Source: Corallococcus sp. AS-1-6 (lineage in GTDB: Bacteria; Myxococcota; Myxococcia; Myxococcales; Myxococcaceae). From it: a stretch of DNA of 64,000 nucleotides. Below the pieces are notes generated by a model, which worked only from the letters and a program-made list of their open reading frames with translations, had not been told where the DNA came from and did not search any database. Position numbers and translations under genes: made by a program. This document shows, piece after piece, positions 56,003 through 64,000 of this stretch (within the stretch, counting starts at the first letter, position 1; each line of letters starts with the position of its first letter). Where the stretch lies: positions 62,001 through 126,000 of the forward strand of contig NZ_JAIQDE010000022.1 in NCBI RefSeq assembly GCF_020037015.1. The letters run 5' to 3'.

Positions 56003-57578
56003 CCATCAGCCGGCGCAGGTCCTCGTTCACGCGCACGAAGTGGGAGTTGCCCTTCTCGTCCTCCAGTTGCTTCCTGAGCGCGGGCAGGGACGCCTCGCGC
56101 AGCTTCTTCGCCGCGCCGGGCGCGTCCGCCAGCCAGTCCACCGCCTGGATGAGCGTGGCGCGCGCCTCGGTGTCGCGCTCGTTGAGCCGGGCCGCCAGCG
56201 TGGGGCCCTGGTCCACCGCCCCGGAGCGCCCCAGCTCCAGCGCCGCGCGCTGCAACAGCGCCGCGTCCGCCTTGGGCAGCCGCTGCGACCAGCAGCCCGC
56301 GTCGCCACTGCACGCCTGCGCCGCCTCCAGCACCGCCCCATACCCCTGCAACTGCTCCGCGCGCTTCTTGCCCAGCGCCGCGGCATCCTGGCACCCGTCC
56401 TCGCCCGTCTCCTGGCAGTCCGCCGCCGTGCGCGCGGGCTCCGCCGCCGCCAGCTTCGCGAGCACCGGCTGCTCCCGCGCATCCCCCAGCAGCGCGATGC
56501 CCTTCACGGCGATCTCCCGCGCGTACCAGTCCCCGGTGCCCGCGGCCTTCTCCAGCGAGGGGAGCGCGTCCCGGCTGCCCAGCAGCGTCAGCGCCCGCAC
56601 GTACGCGTCGCGCACCGTCGGATCCGGCTCGCCCACCAGCCCCGCCAGCGGCTTCACCGCCTCCTGCGCGCGCATCCTCCCGAGCGCGTCCGCCGCCTGC
56701 ATCCGCACCAGCGCCTGGATTTGCGGATCCGAGTGCGTGAACGACAACTGCTTCAACAGCGTGGGCACCGCGCGCTTCTCCCGCAGGTCGCCCAGCACCT
56801 GCGCGGCCTTCATCGGGTAGCTGGCCGGGTTCACCCCCTGCGCCTTCGCCCACGTCAGCAGCTCCGCGTCCTTGCCCTCCAGCACCGGCAGGAGCGCGTC
56901 CGCCGCGGGCGCGCCCAACTGGAACAGTGCGAAGCTGCTCTCCACGTAGAAGGACACGCCCCGGCGCTCCTTCGTCAGCGTGCGCATCAGCGCCGGCACC
57001 GCGCGGGGGTCTCCAATCTGCCCCAGCGCCTCGATGGCCTTCTTGTTGAGGAACGGCTCCGCGGCCTCGTCCGTCGCCAACTGGATGAGCGGCTCCACCG
57101 CCGGCTTCGCCCTCAGCGCGCCCAGCACCTGGATGGCCTCGATGCGCGTGTAGTTGTCCTTGCTGCGCAGCAAGGGCACCAGCGACGGCACCGCGCGCTC
57201 ATCCCCAATCCGGCCCAGCGCCCCCACCACCGCCTTGTTCACCTGCTGCGCCGGCACGTCCGCCGCGCCAGGGTCCAGCGCCGCCGTCAGCGGCTCCAGC
57301 GACGTCGGGTGGTGCAGGTCCCCCAGCACCCGCGCCACCGCCGCCTTCACCTCCGGCCGGCGCTCCGAGGACAGCCTCGCGTGCAGGAAGGGCAGGAACT
57401 GTTCATTGGCGTTGCCGGACGTGCGCAGCGACTCAATCACTCGCACCTTGTCGTCGGGGCGCTTCGCTCCCTCCAGACTGGACTGCCAGTACTCCGGCGT
57501 CTTGGGGTCCTCCTTCTTGCAACCCCCCAGGGCAAGGCAGGACACGGCCAGGGACAGGGCGACGAATGAGCGGGACAT
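55983..57578 (-). CDS. HEAT-repeat lipoprotein
   Basis: 531 residues. Lipobox LALGGC with Cys20. The rest is a chain of HEAT/PBS-lyase-like repeats (for example VGALGRIGDERAVPSLVPLL), forming an alpha solenoid for protein binding. Several Cys in the middle (about 400-435) may form disulfides. Anchored at a membrane, facing the periplasm or surface. Confidence 0.87.
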   Translation of the reverse strand: MSRSFVALSLAVSCLALGGCKKEDPKTPEYWQSSLEGAKRPDDKVRVIESLRTSGNANEQFLPFLHARLSSERRPEVKAAVARVLGDLHHPTSLEPLTAALDPGAADVPAQQVNKAVVGALGRIGDERAVPSLVPLLRSKDNYTRIEAIQVLGALRAKPAVEPLIQLATDEAAEPFLNKKAIEALGQIGDPRAVPALMRTLTKERRGVSFYVESSFALFQLGAPAADALLPVLEGKDAELLTWAKAQGVNPASYPMKAAQVLGDLREKRAVPTLLKQLSFTHSDPQIQALVRMQAADALGRMRAQEAVKPLAGLVGEPDPTVRDAYVRALTLLGSRDALPSLEKAAGTGDWYAREIAVKGIALLGDAREQPVLAKLAAAEPARTAADCQETGEDGCQDAAALGKKRAEQLQGYGAVLEAAQACSGDAGCWSQRLPKADAALLQRAALELGRSGAVDQGPTLAARLNERDTEARATLIQAVDWLADAPGAAKKLREASLPALRKQLEDEKGNSHFVRVNEDLRRLMVKLERA

Positions 57579-57681
57579 GGGGCTCCTTTACGTCCGAACG
57601 TCTGGGCTTCCGTCGGGTGTAGACCTGTCCACACGAAGGACGCAAACCTCCCCCACCTCCTGGGGTACGCTGGTCAACGAC

Positions 57682-58272
57682 ATGGCCCCTGCCGAAGACA
57701 GTCGTAACGCGTCGCGTCCGACCATCGTGCGCCGGACGTACCTGCTCGACCGAGAATTCCAGCTCAAATACATCCTGCTGCTCACCGGCATGGGCGCCGG
57801 CAGCATGCTGCTGTTCGGCGTGCTGTCGCAGCAGGTGCACCGGATGTCCGCCGAAGGGGGCCTGTCCGGCGAGGAGACGCTCTGGTGGCTCACCGGCGTG
57901 GCCACCGTGGGCCTGGGCATCGCGCTCGGGCTGTTCGGGCTGCTCTTCACGCACCGTGTGGCGGGCCCCGTCCACGTGATGAGCCTCTACGTCGCGGCGC
58001 TCGCGGCGGGCCGCTATCCGCGCCTGCGTCCGCTGCGGCGCAAGGACGAGCTGCGCGCCTTCTTCGCGCGCTTCAGCGAGGCGGTGGACCGCATCCGCCA
58101 GCGCGAGGCGGACGAGGCGCTGGCGCTGGAGAAGGCGCTGGACGTGCTCAAGGACGTGGCCACCACCCCCGAGGCGCGCGAGGCCCTGTCCACGCTGGAG
58201 GCGCTGCGCGCGCGCAAGCGCCAGGCGGTGGACACCTCCGCGCCGCCCGCCACCTTCAAGTCCGTGGCCTGA
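57682..58272 (+). CDS. Small two-TM protein with HAMP-like segment
   Basis: 196 residues. Two transmembrane helices (about 30-50 and 68-90), then a HAMP-like helix pair beginning HRVAGPVHVMSLYVAAL and a coiled coil (about 120-160). No kinase or methyl-acceptor domain follows. Possibly a signalling adaptor. It lies 34 bp upstream of fmt on the same strand. Confidence 0.75.
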   Translation: MAPAEDSRNASRPTIVRRTYLLDREFQLKYILLLTGMGAGSMLLFGVLSQQVHRMSAEGGLSGEETLWWLTGVATVGLGIALGLFGLLFTHRVAGPVHVMSLYVAALAAGRYPRLRPLRRKDELRAFFARFSEAVDRIRQREADEALALEKALDVLKDVATTPEAREALSTLEALRARKRQAVDTSAPPATFKSVA

Positions 58273-58306
58273 CGCCATTCCTTCTTCCACACGGGATTTC
58301 CCTCAC

Positions 58307-59245
58307 ATGAGCAGCCGACCCCGCATCGTCTTCATGGGCACGCCCGAGTTCGCCGTGGCCTCGCTGGAGGCCTGCTTCGACGTGGGCGACGTCGTGGCCG
58401 TCGTCACCCAGCCGGACAAGCCCAAGGGCCGGGGCAACGCCGTCACCGCGCCGCCCGTGAAGGAGCGCGCCCTGGAGAAGGGCATCCCCGTGCTCCAGCC
58501 GCAGAAGCTGCGCACGCCGCCGTTCTCCGAGGAGCTGCGCCAGTACGCCCCCGACGTCTGCGTGGTGACGGCGTACGGAAAGATCCTCCCCAAGGACCTG
58601 CTGGCGCTGCCCGCGAAGGGCTGCGTGAACGTGCACGCGTCGCTGCTGCCGCGCTTCCGGGGCGCCGCGCCCATCCAGTGGGCGATTGAACACGGCGACA
58701 GCGAGACGGGCGTGTCGCTGATGGTGATGGATGAAGGCCTGGACACCGGCCCCGTGCTGGCGATGAAGCGGCTGCCCATCGCGCCGGATGAGACGAGCGC
58801 CACGCTGCACGCGAAGCTGTCCGCGCTGGGCGGCGACATCCTGCGCGAGTCCCTGCCGCGCTACCTGAACGGCGAGCTGACGCCCCGGCCGCAGCCCTCC
58901 GAGGGCATGGTGCTGGCGCCCATCATCGACAAGGAGAACGGCAAGCTGGACTTCACGAAGCGCGCGGTGGAGCTGGACCGCCGCCTGCGCGCCTTCACGC
59001 CGTGGCCCGGCGCGTACACGCTCCTGGGGGGCAAGGTCTTCAAGGTGCACCGGATGCGGGCCGCGGAAGGGAAGGGCGCGCCCGGCACGGTGCTGTCCGC
59101 GGGGCCGGAGGGCATCGAGGTCGCCTGTGGCGAGGGCTCGGTCGTCTTCCTGGACGTCCAGCCGGAGGGCAAGCGGGTGATGCGCGCGGCGGACTTCCTC
59201 TCCGGCCACAGATTGCAGCCGGGCAGTCAGCCGTTCACGTCTTGA
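58307..59245 (+). CDS. fmt: Methionyl-tRNA formyltransferase
   Basis: 312 residues, usual length. Motifs FMGTPEFAV, SLLPRFRGAAPIQWAI and MDEGLDTGP define the formyltransferase active site, using 10-formyl-THF to formylate initiator Met-tRNA. The C-terminal OB-like domain is present. Followed by the dehydroquinase-like and rsmB-like genes in one direction, consistent with a translation-related operon. Confidence 0.97.
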   Translation: MSSRPRIVFMGTPEFAVASLEACFDVGDVVAVVTQPDKPKGRGNAVTAPPVKERALEKGIPVLQPQKLRTPPFSEELRQYAPDVCVVTAYGKILPKDLLALPAKGCVNVHASLLPRFRGAAPIQWAIEHGDSETGVSLMVMDEGLDTGPVLAMKRLPIAPDETSATLHAKLSALGGDILRESLPRYLNGELTPRPQPSEGMVLAPIIDKENGKLDFTKRAVELDRRLRAFTPWPGAYTLLGGKVFKVHRMRAAEGKGAPGTVLSAGPEGIEVACGEGSVVFLDVQPEGKRVMRAADFLSGHRLQPGSQPFTS

Positions 59246-59294
59246 GCGCGCCGCCGGGCGCCATGTGGAATCCTCGCGTCATGGAGTCGTACGG

Positions 59295-60251
59295 ATGGGC
59301 ATGAAGCTGCTGGTGTTGCACGGGCCGAACCTCAACCTCCTGGGCGAGCGCGAGGACGTCGCGGGGGGGCGCCTGACGGACCTGGACGCGGCCCTGCGCG
59401 CGAAGGCGAAGGCGCTGGGACTGACGCTGACCATCGTCCAGTCCAACCACGAGGGCGTCCTCATCGACACGATCCACGCCGAGCGCAAGAACGTGGAGGG
59501 CATCCTCATCAACCCGGCGGGGTACTTCACGTCCTACGCGCTGAAGGAGGCGCTGGAGGCGGTGGGGCTGCCCGCCATTGAGGTCCTGCTCAAGCCGCCC
59601 GCCCGCGAGTCCGTGGTGGCGGAGGCGTGCGCCATGCAGGTGCTGGGGCTGCACGGCTTCGACCCGTACATCCAGGCCCTGGAGACCTTCGCGAGCGGCA
59701 TCTTCCACCCCGCCATCCCCGGGCCGGTGAAGACGCTGGGCCGCCGCAAGAAGGGCGCCGACGCGGACGACGACTCCCGCCCGAAGCCCAAGCTGGTGGG
59801 CCGCGTGCACCCGCTCAAGAAGGACGACGCGCCGGAGCCCACGCCGCTGGCCGCGCCCGCGCGCTCGCTGCGGCGCACGGCGGAGGCCGGGGGCCCGCTG
59901 AAGACGCTGGGCCGCAAGTCCGTGCCCACGGTGGTGAAGGCGGACGGCAAGCCGGGCAAGACGCTGGGGCGCGCGGCGAAGGGCGGCGCCACGCCCGCGT
60001 CGGACCTGCTCACCCGGGCGCTCGTGCGCCAGAAGATCGCGGACCGGCTGGCCGGACGGCTCAGTGAAGCGGAGCTGGCCACCTGGGCCCGCGCGAAGTA
60101 TCAGCAGGTCCAGCGTGGTGAACCGGCGGAGAGCGGCCACCGCGAGCTCCTGGAGGACAGCCTCCAGAGCCTGACCCTGTCCCATCTGCCCGCGACGCGG
60201 ATGTCGGACGAGCAACTGGTGGACCTGATGACCCGGCTGGAAGAAGGATGA
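59295..60251 (+). CDS. Type II dehydroquinase-like pseudoenzyme with basic repeat tail
   Basis: 318 residues; genuine AroQ has about 145. Residues 1-140 follow the AroQ fold (GPNLNLLGERE and INPAG) but key catalytic residues are missing: the Tyr after the RE motif is replaced (EDVAGG), the active-site His of HTS becomes Phe (YFTS), and the His of VHARE becomes Pro (PPARE). Asn12 and the RE Arg remain. The tail holds three KTLGR motifs (near residues 146, 203 and 222) in a basic, Pro-rich segment, then a helical end. Probably not a dehydratase. Its stop overlaps the next gene (ATGA). Confidence 0.8.
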   Translation: MGMKLLVLHGPNLNLLGEREDVAGGRLTDLDAALRAKAKALGLTLTIVQSNHEGVLIDTIHAERKNVEGILINPAGYFTSYALKEALEAVGLPAIEVLLKPPARESVVAEACAMQVLGLHGFDPYIQALETFASGIFHPAIPGPVKTLGRRKKGADADDDSRPKPKLVGRVHPLKKDDAPEPTPLAAPARSLRRTAEAGGPLKTLGRKSVPTVVKADGKPGKTLGRAAKGGATPASDLLTRALVRQKIADRLAGRLSEAELATWARAKYQQVQRGEPAESGHRELLEDSLQSLTLSHLPATRMSDEQLVDLMTRLEEG

Positions 60252-61564
60252 ACGCCCGTATCCTCGCCATCAACATCCTCGCGCGCGTGCGCGCCACGGA
60301 TGCCTACCTCAACGTGGTGCTGGACACGGTCCTGTCGGAGACGCCGCCCAAGGACCCCCGCGACGCGGCGCTCGTCACCGAGCTGACCTACGGCGCCACC
60401 CGCCGGCAGCTCGCGCTGGACTACGCCATCACCCGCTTCGCGGACCGCAAGCTGGACGCGCTGGAGGACAAGGTCCTGGCCGCCCTGCGCGTGGGCGCCT
60501 ACCAGCTCTTCCACACCCGCGTGCCCGCGCGCGCCGCCGTGGCGGAGACGGTCCAGGCCCTCAAGGACGTGGGGCTCGCGCGCGCGGCGGGCTTCGTCAA
60601 CGCCATCCTGCGCAAGCTGTCCGAGCTGCCCTCGCCGCCCTTGCCCTCCCAGAAGGACCCGGTGGAGTACCTGTCCGTGCGCGAGAGCCACCCGCGCTGG
60701 CTGGTGGAGCGGTGGATCCGCCAGTTCGGCCGCGAGCGCGCGGAAGCGATGCTCGTCGCCAACAACACGCCGCCCGCCGTCGTCATCCGCGCCAACAGCG
60801 CCAGGGTGACGCGCGACGCGCTGCTCGCGCAGTTGAAGGACGTGGGCGTGGACGCGCGCGCCACGGAGGCCTCGCCCGTGGGCATCATCCTGCCCTCCGT
60901 GGGCCGCGTGGAGGACGTGTACGGCTACTCCGAGGGGCTGTGGCAGGTGCAGGACGAGGCCGCGCAGTTGGTGGGCGTCTACGGCGCCATCCCGGAGACG
61001 GCGCGCGTGCTGGACGCGTGCGCGGCGCCGGGCGGCAAGGCCTGTCACCAGGCGGAAGGCCACGACGTCGTCGCGGTGGACCTGCACGCCAACAAGCTGC
61101 GGAAGATTGAGGCCGAGGCCCGGCGCCTGGGGCTGTCCGGCCGCCTGAAGGCCTACGCGCACGACGCCTCCGAGCCGTTCCCGGAGAGCTGGGGCGAGTT
61201 CCACGCGGTGGTGGTGGACGCGCCGTGCTCCGGGCTGGGCACGCTGCGCCGGCACCCGGAGCTGAGATACCGCCGCAAGGAGGAGGACGTGGCCCGGCTG
61301 GCCACGCTCCAGCGGCGCATCCTGGAGAACTGCCAGGAGGCGGTGCCGCCCGGCGGCCTGCTCGTCTACGCCGTCTGCACGCCGGAGCCGCAGGAGGGGC
61401 AGGACCAGGTGGACATGTTCCTGCGCAGCCACCCGGAGTGGACGGCCGAGCCGCCCGTGCTGCCCGGCCTCAAGCTGCCGCTCGCGCAGGCCTGGCTGCG
61501 CACGCTGCCCGGGCCGGAGGGCTACGACGGCTTCTTCGCGGCCCGGCTGCGAAAGCTCTACTGA
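60248..61564 (+). CDS. rsmB: 16S rRNA m5C methyltransferase, RsmB-like
   Basis: 438 residues. An N-terminal NusB-like domain (about 1-140) is followed by a SAM-dependent Rossmann domain with LDACAAPGGK, VDAPCSGLGTLRRHPE (motif IV Cys) and LVYAVCTPEPQE (motif VI Cys, here VCT rather than TCS). RsmB methylates C967 of 16S rRNA. The ATG overlaps the stop of the preceding gene (ATGA), so it is coupled to the dehydroquinase-like protein. Confidence 0.92.
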   Translation: MNARILAINILARVRATDAYLNVVLDTVLSETPPKDPRDAALVTELTYGATRRQLALDYAITRFADRKLDALEDKVLAALRVGAYQLFHTRVPARAAVAETVQALKDVGLARAAGFVNAILRKLSELPSPPLPSQKDPVEYLSVRESHPRWLVERWIRQFGRERAEAMLVANNTPPAVVIRANSARVTRDALLAQLKDVGVDARATEASPVGIILPSVGRVEDVYGYSEGLWQVQDEAAQLVGVYGAIPETARVLDACAAPGGKACHQAEGHDVVAVDLHANKLRKIEAEARRLGLSGRLKAYAHDASEPFPESWGEFHAVVVDAPCSGLGTLRRHPELRYRRKEEDVARLATLQRRILENCQEAVPPGGLLVYAVCTPEPQEGQDQVDMFLRSHPEWTAEPPVLPGLKLPLAQAWLRTLPGPEGYDGFFAARLRKLY

Positions 61565-61579
61565 AGCGCCGCCGGGGCT

Positions 61580-62479
61580 TCAGTCGTCCTGCGGAATCTG
61601 GGCGGCCTGCTTGAAGGCCTCCAGCACCGCGGCGGACGCGCGGTCCAGGTACTTGCCCTTGCGGATGAGCAGGCCGATGGGGCGCGACACCGGCCCCTCC
61701 GCGAAGGGCTTCGCCACCAGCGAGCCGCCCTTGATCTCCGCGTGGGCCGTGGCGATGGGGAGGATGGCCACGCCCAGGCCCATCTCCACCGCGCGCTTGA
61801 TGGTCTCCACGTTGTCCATCTCCATCACCGGCGTGATGTCGATGTTCTTCTCGCGGAACAGGCGGTCCAACGCCTTGCGCGTGGGAGCTTCCCGGTCGAA
61901 GGCGATGAAGGGCACGCCCGACAGCGCGGTGAGGCTCACCTTCGCCTTGCTGGCGAACGCGTGGTTGGTCGCGCAGACCACCGCCAGCTTGTCGTCGCGG
62001 AAGGGCAGGATGTCCACGCCCGCGCGCGGCTGCGGATAGGCCACGATGCCAATCTCCGCCGCGCCCAGAATCACATCGTCGTAGACCTGATCATTGCGCC
62101 GGTAGTTCAGGCGCATGTTGACCTTGGGGTGCGTCTTCAGGAGCTGCTTCTGCACCACGTTCAGCTCGTGCAGACCCACCGAGTAGATGGTGGACACGGT
62201 GGTCGCGCCCTGGACCTCCGTGGCCTGCTCGCGGATCTCCTGCTCCACCTCCGCGAAGCGCGCCAATATCTCCTTGCAGCCCCGGAACAGGCGCTCGCCC
62301 GCCGGCGTGGGCGTCACCTGCCGCGCGCTGCGCGAGAGCAGCTTCTGCTCGTAGCGGTTCTCCAGCGCGCGAATCTGCTGGCTCACCGCCGACTGGGTCA
62401 CGTGATTGAGCTGCGCCGCGCGCGAAAACGAGCCCGTCTCGACCACGTCACAGAACATCTTCAACGATTCGAGCTGCAT
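61580..62479 (-). CDS. LysR-family transcriptional regulator
   Basis: 299 residues, usual length. N-terminal winged helix-turn-helix (FSRAAQLNHVTQSAVSQQIRALE) and a C-terminal periplasmic-binding-like effector domain. Probably cytosolic tetramer; the target is unknown and no divergent metabolic gene is adjacent. The upstream region (62480-62540) is AT-rich with TAGTAATTAG, a plausible autoregulatory site. Confidence 0.93.
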   Translation of the reverse strand: MQLESLKMFCDVVETGSFSRAAQLNHVTQSAVSQQIRALENRYEQKLLSRSARQVTPTPAGERLFRGCKEILARFAEVEQEIREQATEVQGATTVSTIYSVGLHELNVVQKQLLKTHPKVNMRLNYRRNDQVYDDVILGAAEIGIVAYPQPRAGVDILPFRDDKLAVVCATNHAFASKAKVSLTALSGVPFIAFDREAPTRKALDRLFREKNIDITPVMEMDNVETIKRAVEMGLGVAILPIATAHAEIKGGSLVAKPFAEGPVSRPIGLLIRKGKYLDRASAAVLEAFKQAAQIPQDD

Positions 62480-62607
62480 GGGGCGTCTCCTACCCTCAAA
62501 CCTAATGGCCGGGCCAGTAGTAATTAGTTGACCTACCCCGCATGCGAAAATGGCCTACAGGGAAAAGTGCCCGGCTGCTTGCGCGCCGCGGCGGAATCCT
62601 TGGGCTC

Positions 62608-62904
62608 TCAACCGCTGGAGTCATGGCCGTCCTCGGGTGGACGCGGGCGGGTGAGGGCGAAGAGCGCGGCGCCCAGGGCGACGAGTGCTCCGCCAGAGAG
62701 CGTCTGCACGCGGCCCAGGTCGCGGTCCGTCTCATGGAGGAGCTGGCACTCCTGCGGGGACAGGTGGGCGCAGTCCGCGGGGGCGAAGAGGGCCCTCGCG
62801 CCCAGCCCGAGCAGCCCCACGCCGCCCAGCATGAGGCCGGCGATGCCCCCGAGCGCCGCGGCGCGCAGGACGGAGGCACCCCGGTGCGAGGGCAGGGAGG
62901 TCAT
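62608..62904 (-). CDS. Small membrane protein of unknown function
   Basis: 98 residues with two hydrophobic helices (about 13-40 and 70-88) and a short loop between them that holds two Cys and acidic residues. No family recognised. The ATG at 62904 lacks a clear ribosome-binding site. Divergent to the glycosyltransferase-like gene. Confidence 0.6.
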   Translation of the reverse strand: MTSLPSHRGASVLRAAALGGIAGLMLGGVGLLGLGARALFAPADCAHLSPQECQLLHETDRDLGRVQTLSGGALVALGAALFALTRPRPPEDGHDSSG

Positions 62905-62977
62905 GGACCGGGAGGCGTAGCACCGTCCCGGGCCGGAGGGGACAGGGGAGGGTGTCCCGGGCGTATGCTTCCGGACC

Positions 62978-64000
62978 ATGCGAATCCTGTATGGGGTCGT
63001 CGGCGAAGGGATGGGCCACGCCACGCGCTCGCGCGTGCTGCTGGAGGCGCTGACGAAGGAGCACGAGGTCCACATCGTGGTGTCCGGGCGGGCGCAGCAC
63101 TACCTGGCCCAGCGCTTCCAGAACGTGCACGGCATCTGGGGGCTCACCATCGCCTACGAAGGCAACTCGGTGAAGAAGTGGCAGACGGTGCTGCAGAACC
63201 TGCAGGGCGCCGTGAAGGGCTGGCCGCAGAACGTGCGCCAGTACTTCGACCTGGTGGAGGGCTTCAAGCCGGACGTGGTGGTGAGCGACTTCGAGACGTT
63301 CAGCTACCTGTTCGCGAAGAACCACCGGCTGCCCGTCATCAGCGTGGACAACATGCAGGTCATCAACCGCTGTCAGCACGACCCGGCGCTGCTCGCGGGC
63401 CATGAAGAGAGCTTCGAGGCCACGCGCGCCATCGTGAAGGCGAAGCTGCCCGGGGCCTTCCACTACCTCATCACGTCGTTCTTCTACCCGCCCGTGCGCA
63501 AGCGCCGCACCACGCTGGCGCCGTCCATCCTCCGCCCCGAAATCCTGGCGGCGAAGCCGGAGGCCGGTGAGCACCTGCTCGTGTACCAGACGGCGACGAC
63601 GAACACGCACCTGCCCGAAATCCTCAAGCAGTCCGGCGTGCCGTGCCGCGTGTATGGCCTGCGCCGCGACCTCAAGGAGGACGTGGTGGAGGGCAACCTC
63701 ACCTACCGGCCCTTCAGCGAGGCGGGCTTCATCGACGATTTGCGCACCGCGCGCGCGGTGGTGGCGGGCGGCGGCTACACGCTGATGAGCGAGGCCGTCT
63801 ACCTGCACAAGCCCGTGCTCAGCATCCCCGTGGGAGGCCAGTTCGAGCAGGTGCTCAATGCCCTCTATCTGGAGAAGCTGGGGTACGGGATGTATGTGAA
63901 GGACTTGAGCCTGGACGCGCTGCGGACGTTCCTCGCCCGCGTGCCCGCCTGCGCGGAGGCCCTCAAGGGCTACGAGCAGGACGGGAACGTGAAGATGCTC
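62978..64000 (+). CDS. Glycosyltransferase-like protein (MurG/UDP-GT fold), 3' end beyond window
   Basis: 341 codons are open to the end of the window, so the gene is incomplete. MRILYGVVGEGMGHATRS is a GT-B N-terminus like that of COG1819/MurG-type proteins; the C-terminal half shows VVAGGGYTLMSEAVYLHKPVLSIP, the donor-binding segment. Probable cytoplasmic or membrane-associated glycosyl transfer; donor and acceptor unknown. The ATG has no strong ribosome-binding site; GGAGGG lies further upstream. Confidence 0.85.
   Translation, partial: MRILYGVVGEGMGHATRSRVLLEALTKEHEVHIVVSGRAQHYLAQRFQNVHGIWGLTIAYEGNSVKKWQTVLQNLQGAVKGWPQNVRQYFDLVEGFKPDVVVSDFETFSYLFAKNHRLPVISVDNMQVINRCQHDPALLAGHEESFEATRAIVKAKLPGAFHYLITSFFYPPVRKRRTTLAPSILRPEILAAKPEAGEHLLVYQTATTNTHLPEILKQSGVPCRVYGLRRDLKEDVVEGNLTYRPFSEAGFIDDLRTARAVVAGGGYTLMSEAVYLHKPVLSIPVGGQFEQVLNALYLEKLGYGMYVKDLSLDALRTFLARVPACAEALKGYEQDGNVKML

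Overview
This window is a piece of a myxobacterial chromosome, most likely Myxococcus/Corallococcus-like (Myxococcota, Myxococcaceae). The DNA is very GC-rich with G/C at nearly every third codon position, genes are packed tightly, and GTG and TTG starts are common. The gene set is typical of the group: a minor-pilin/PilY1 operon, an ECF sigma/anti-sigma module, large ABC exporters, and many lipoproteins and secreted hydrolases. A 17-base site upstream of recA fits the LexA box described for Myxococcus xanthus. No rRNA, tRNA, insertion sequence, prophage or CRISPR array was seen. The window opens inside aconitase and closes inside a glycosyltransferase-like gene.

Layout. 1-1.85 kb: 3' end of acnA and its terminator. 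1.85-8.9 kb (minus): operon pilY1-pilV-pilW-pilX-like, followed by a small SpoT/Mesh1-like HD hydrolase. 9.1-12.6 kb: ArfB-type ribosome rescue factor, lipoprotein, histone-deacetylase-like hydrolase, VWA protein. 12.65-15.2 kb: two-gene ABC transporter. 15.2-20.2 kb: CheY-like receiver, amidohydrolase, two small unknown proteins, TatD hydrolase, gamma-glutamyltransferase. 20.6-24 kb: glmU-glmS, the UDP-GlcNAc pathway. 24-26 kb (minus): sigma, anti-sigma, DUF3106 protein and acidic secreted protein, translationally coupled. 26-32.8 kb: membrane protein, recA with LexA box, PhoD phosphatase, Tex. 32.8-33.4 kb: a broken polymorphic-toxin/immunity remnant. 33.4-36.4 kb: HSP90-family protein with a coupled TPR-like partner. 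36.5-40.4 kb: metallo-beta-lactamase-fold hydrolase, LETM1-like protein, spondin-domain lipoprotein. 40.5-42.4 kb: a PIN-GNAT-PUA-like fusion overlapping an ASCH-like gene. 42.4-49.1 kb: SDR, two aldo/keto reductases, paired ABC exporter half-transporters. 49.2-57.6 kb: arylsulfatase, M4 metalloprotease without an obvious leader, FUSC membrane protein, HEAT-repeat lipoprotein. 57.7-64 kb: HAMP-like membrane protein, fmt, a dehydroquinase-like pseudoenzyme with a basic repeat tail, rsmB-like methyltransferase, LysR regulator, small membrane protein, glycosyltransferase-like gene.

The items most worth following are: (1) the PIN-GNAT-PUA fusion with its overlapping ASCH gene; (2) the type II dehydroquinase fold that has lost its catalytic residues and gained a tail with three KTLGR motifs; (3) the toxin/immunity deletion scar; (4) calcium-loop motifs in both the PilX-like minor pilin and PilY1; (5) the LexA box and adjoining inverted repeat at recA; (6) the sigma-factor module whose anti-sigma and last small protein share an acidic tail motif; (7) a cluster of four TGACAG motifs around an unknown 91-residue gene.
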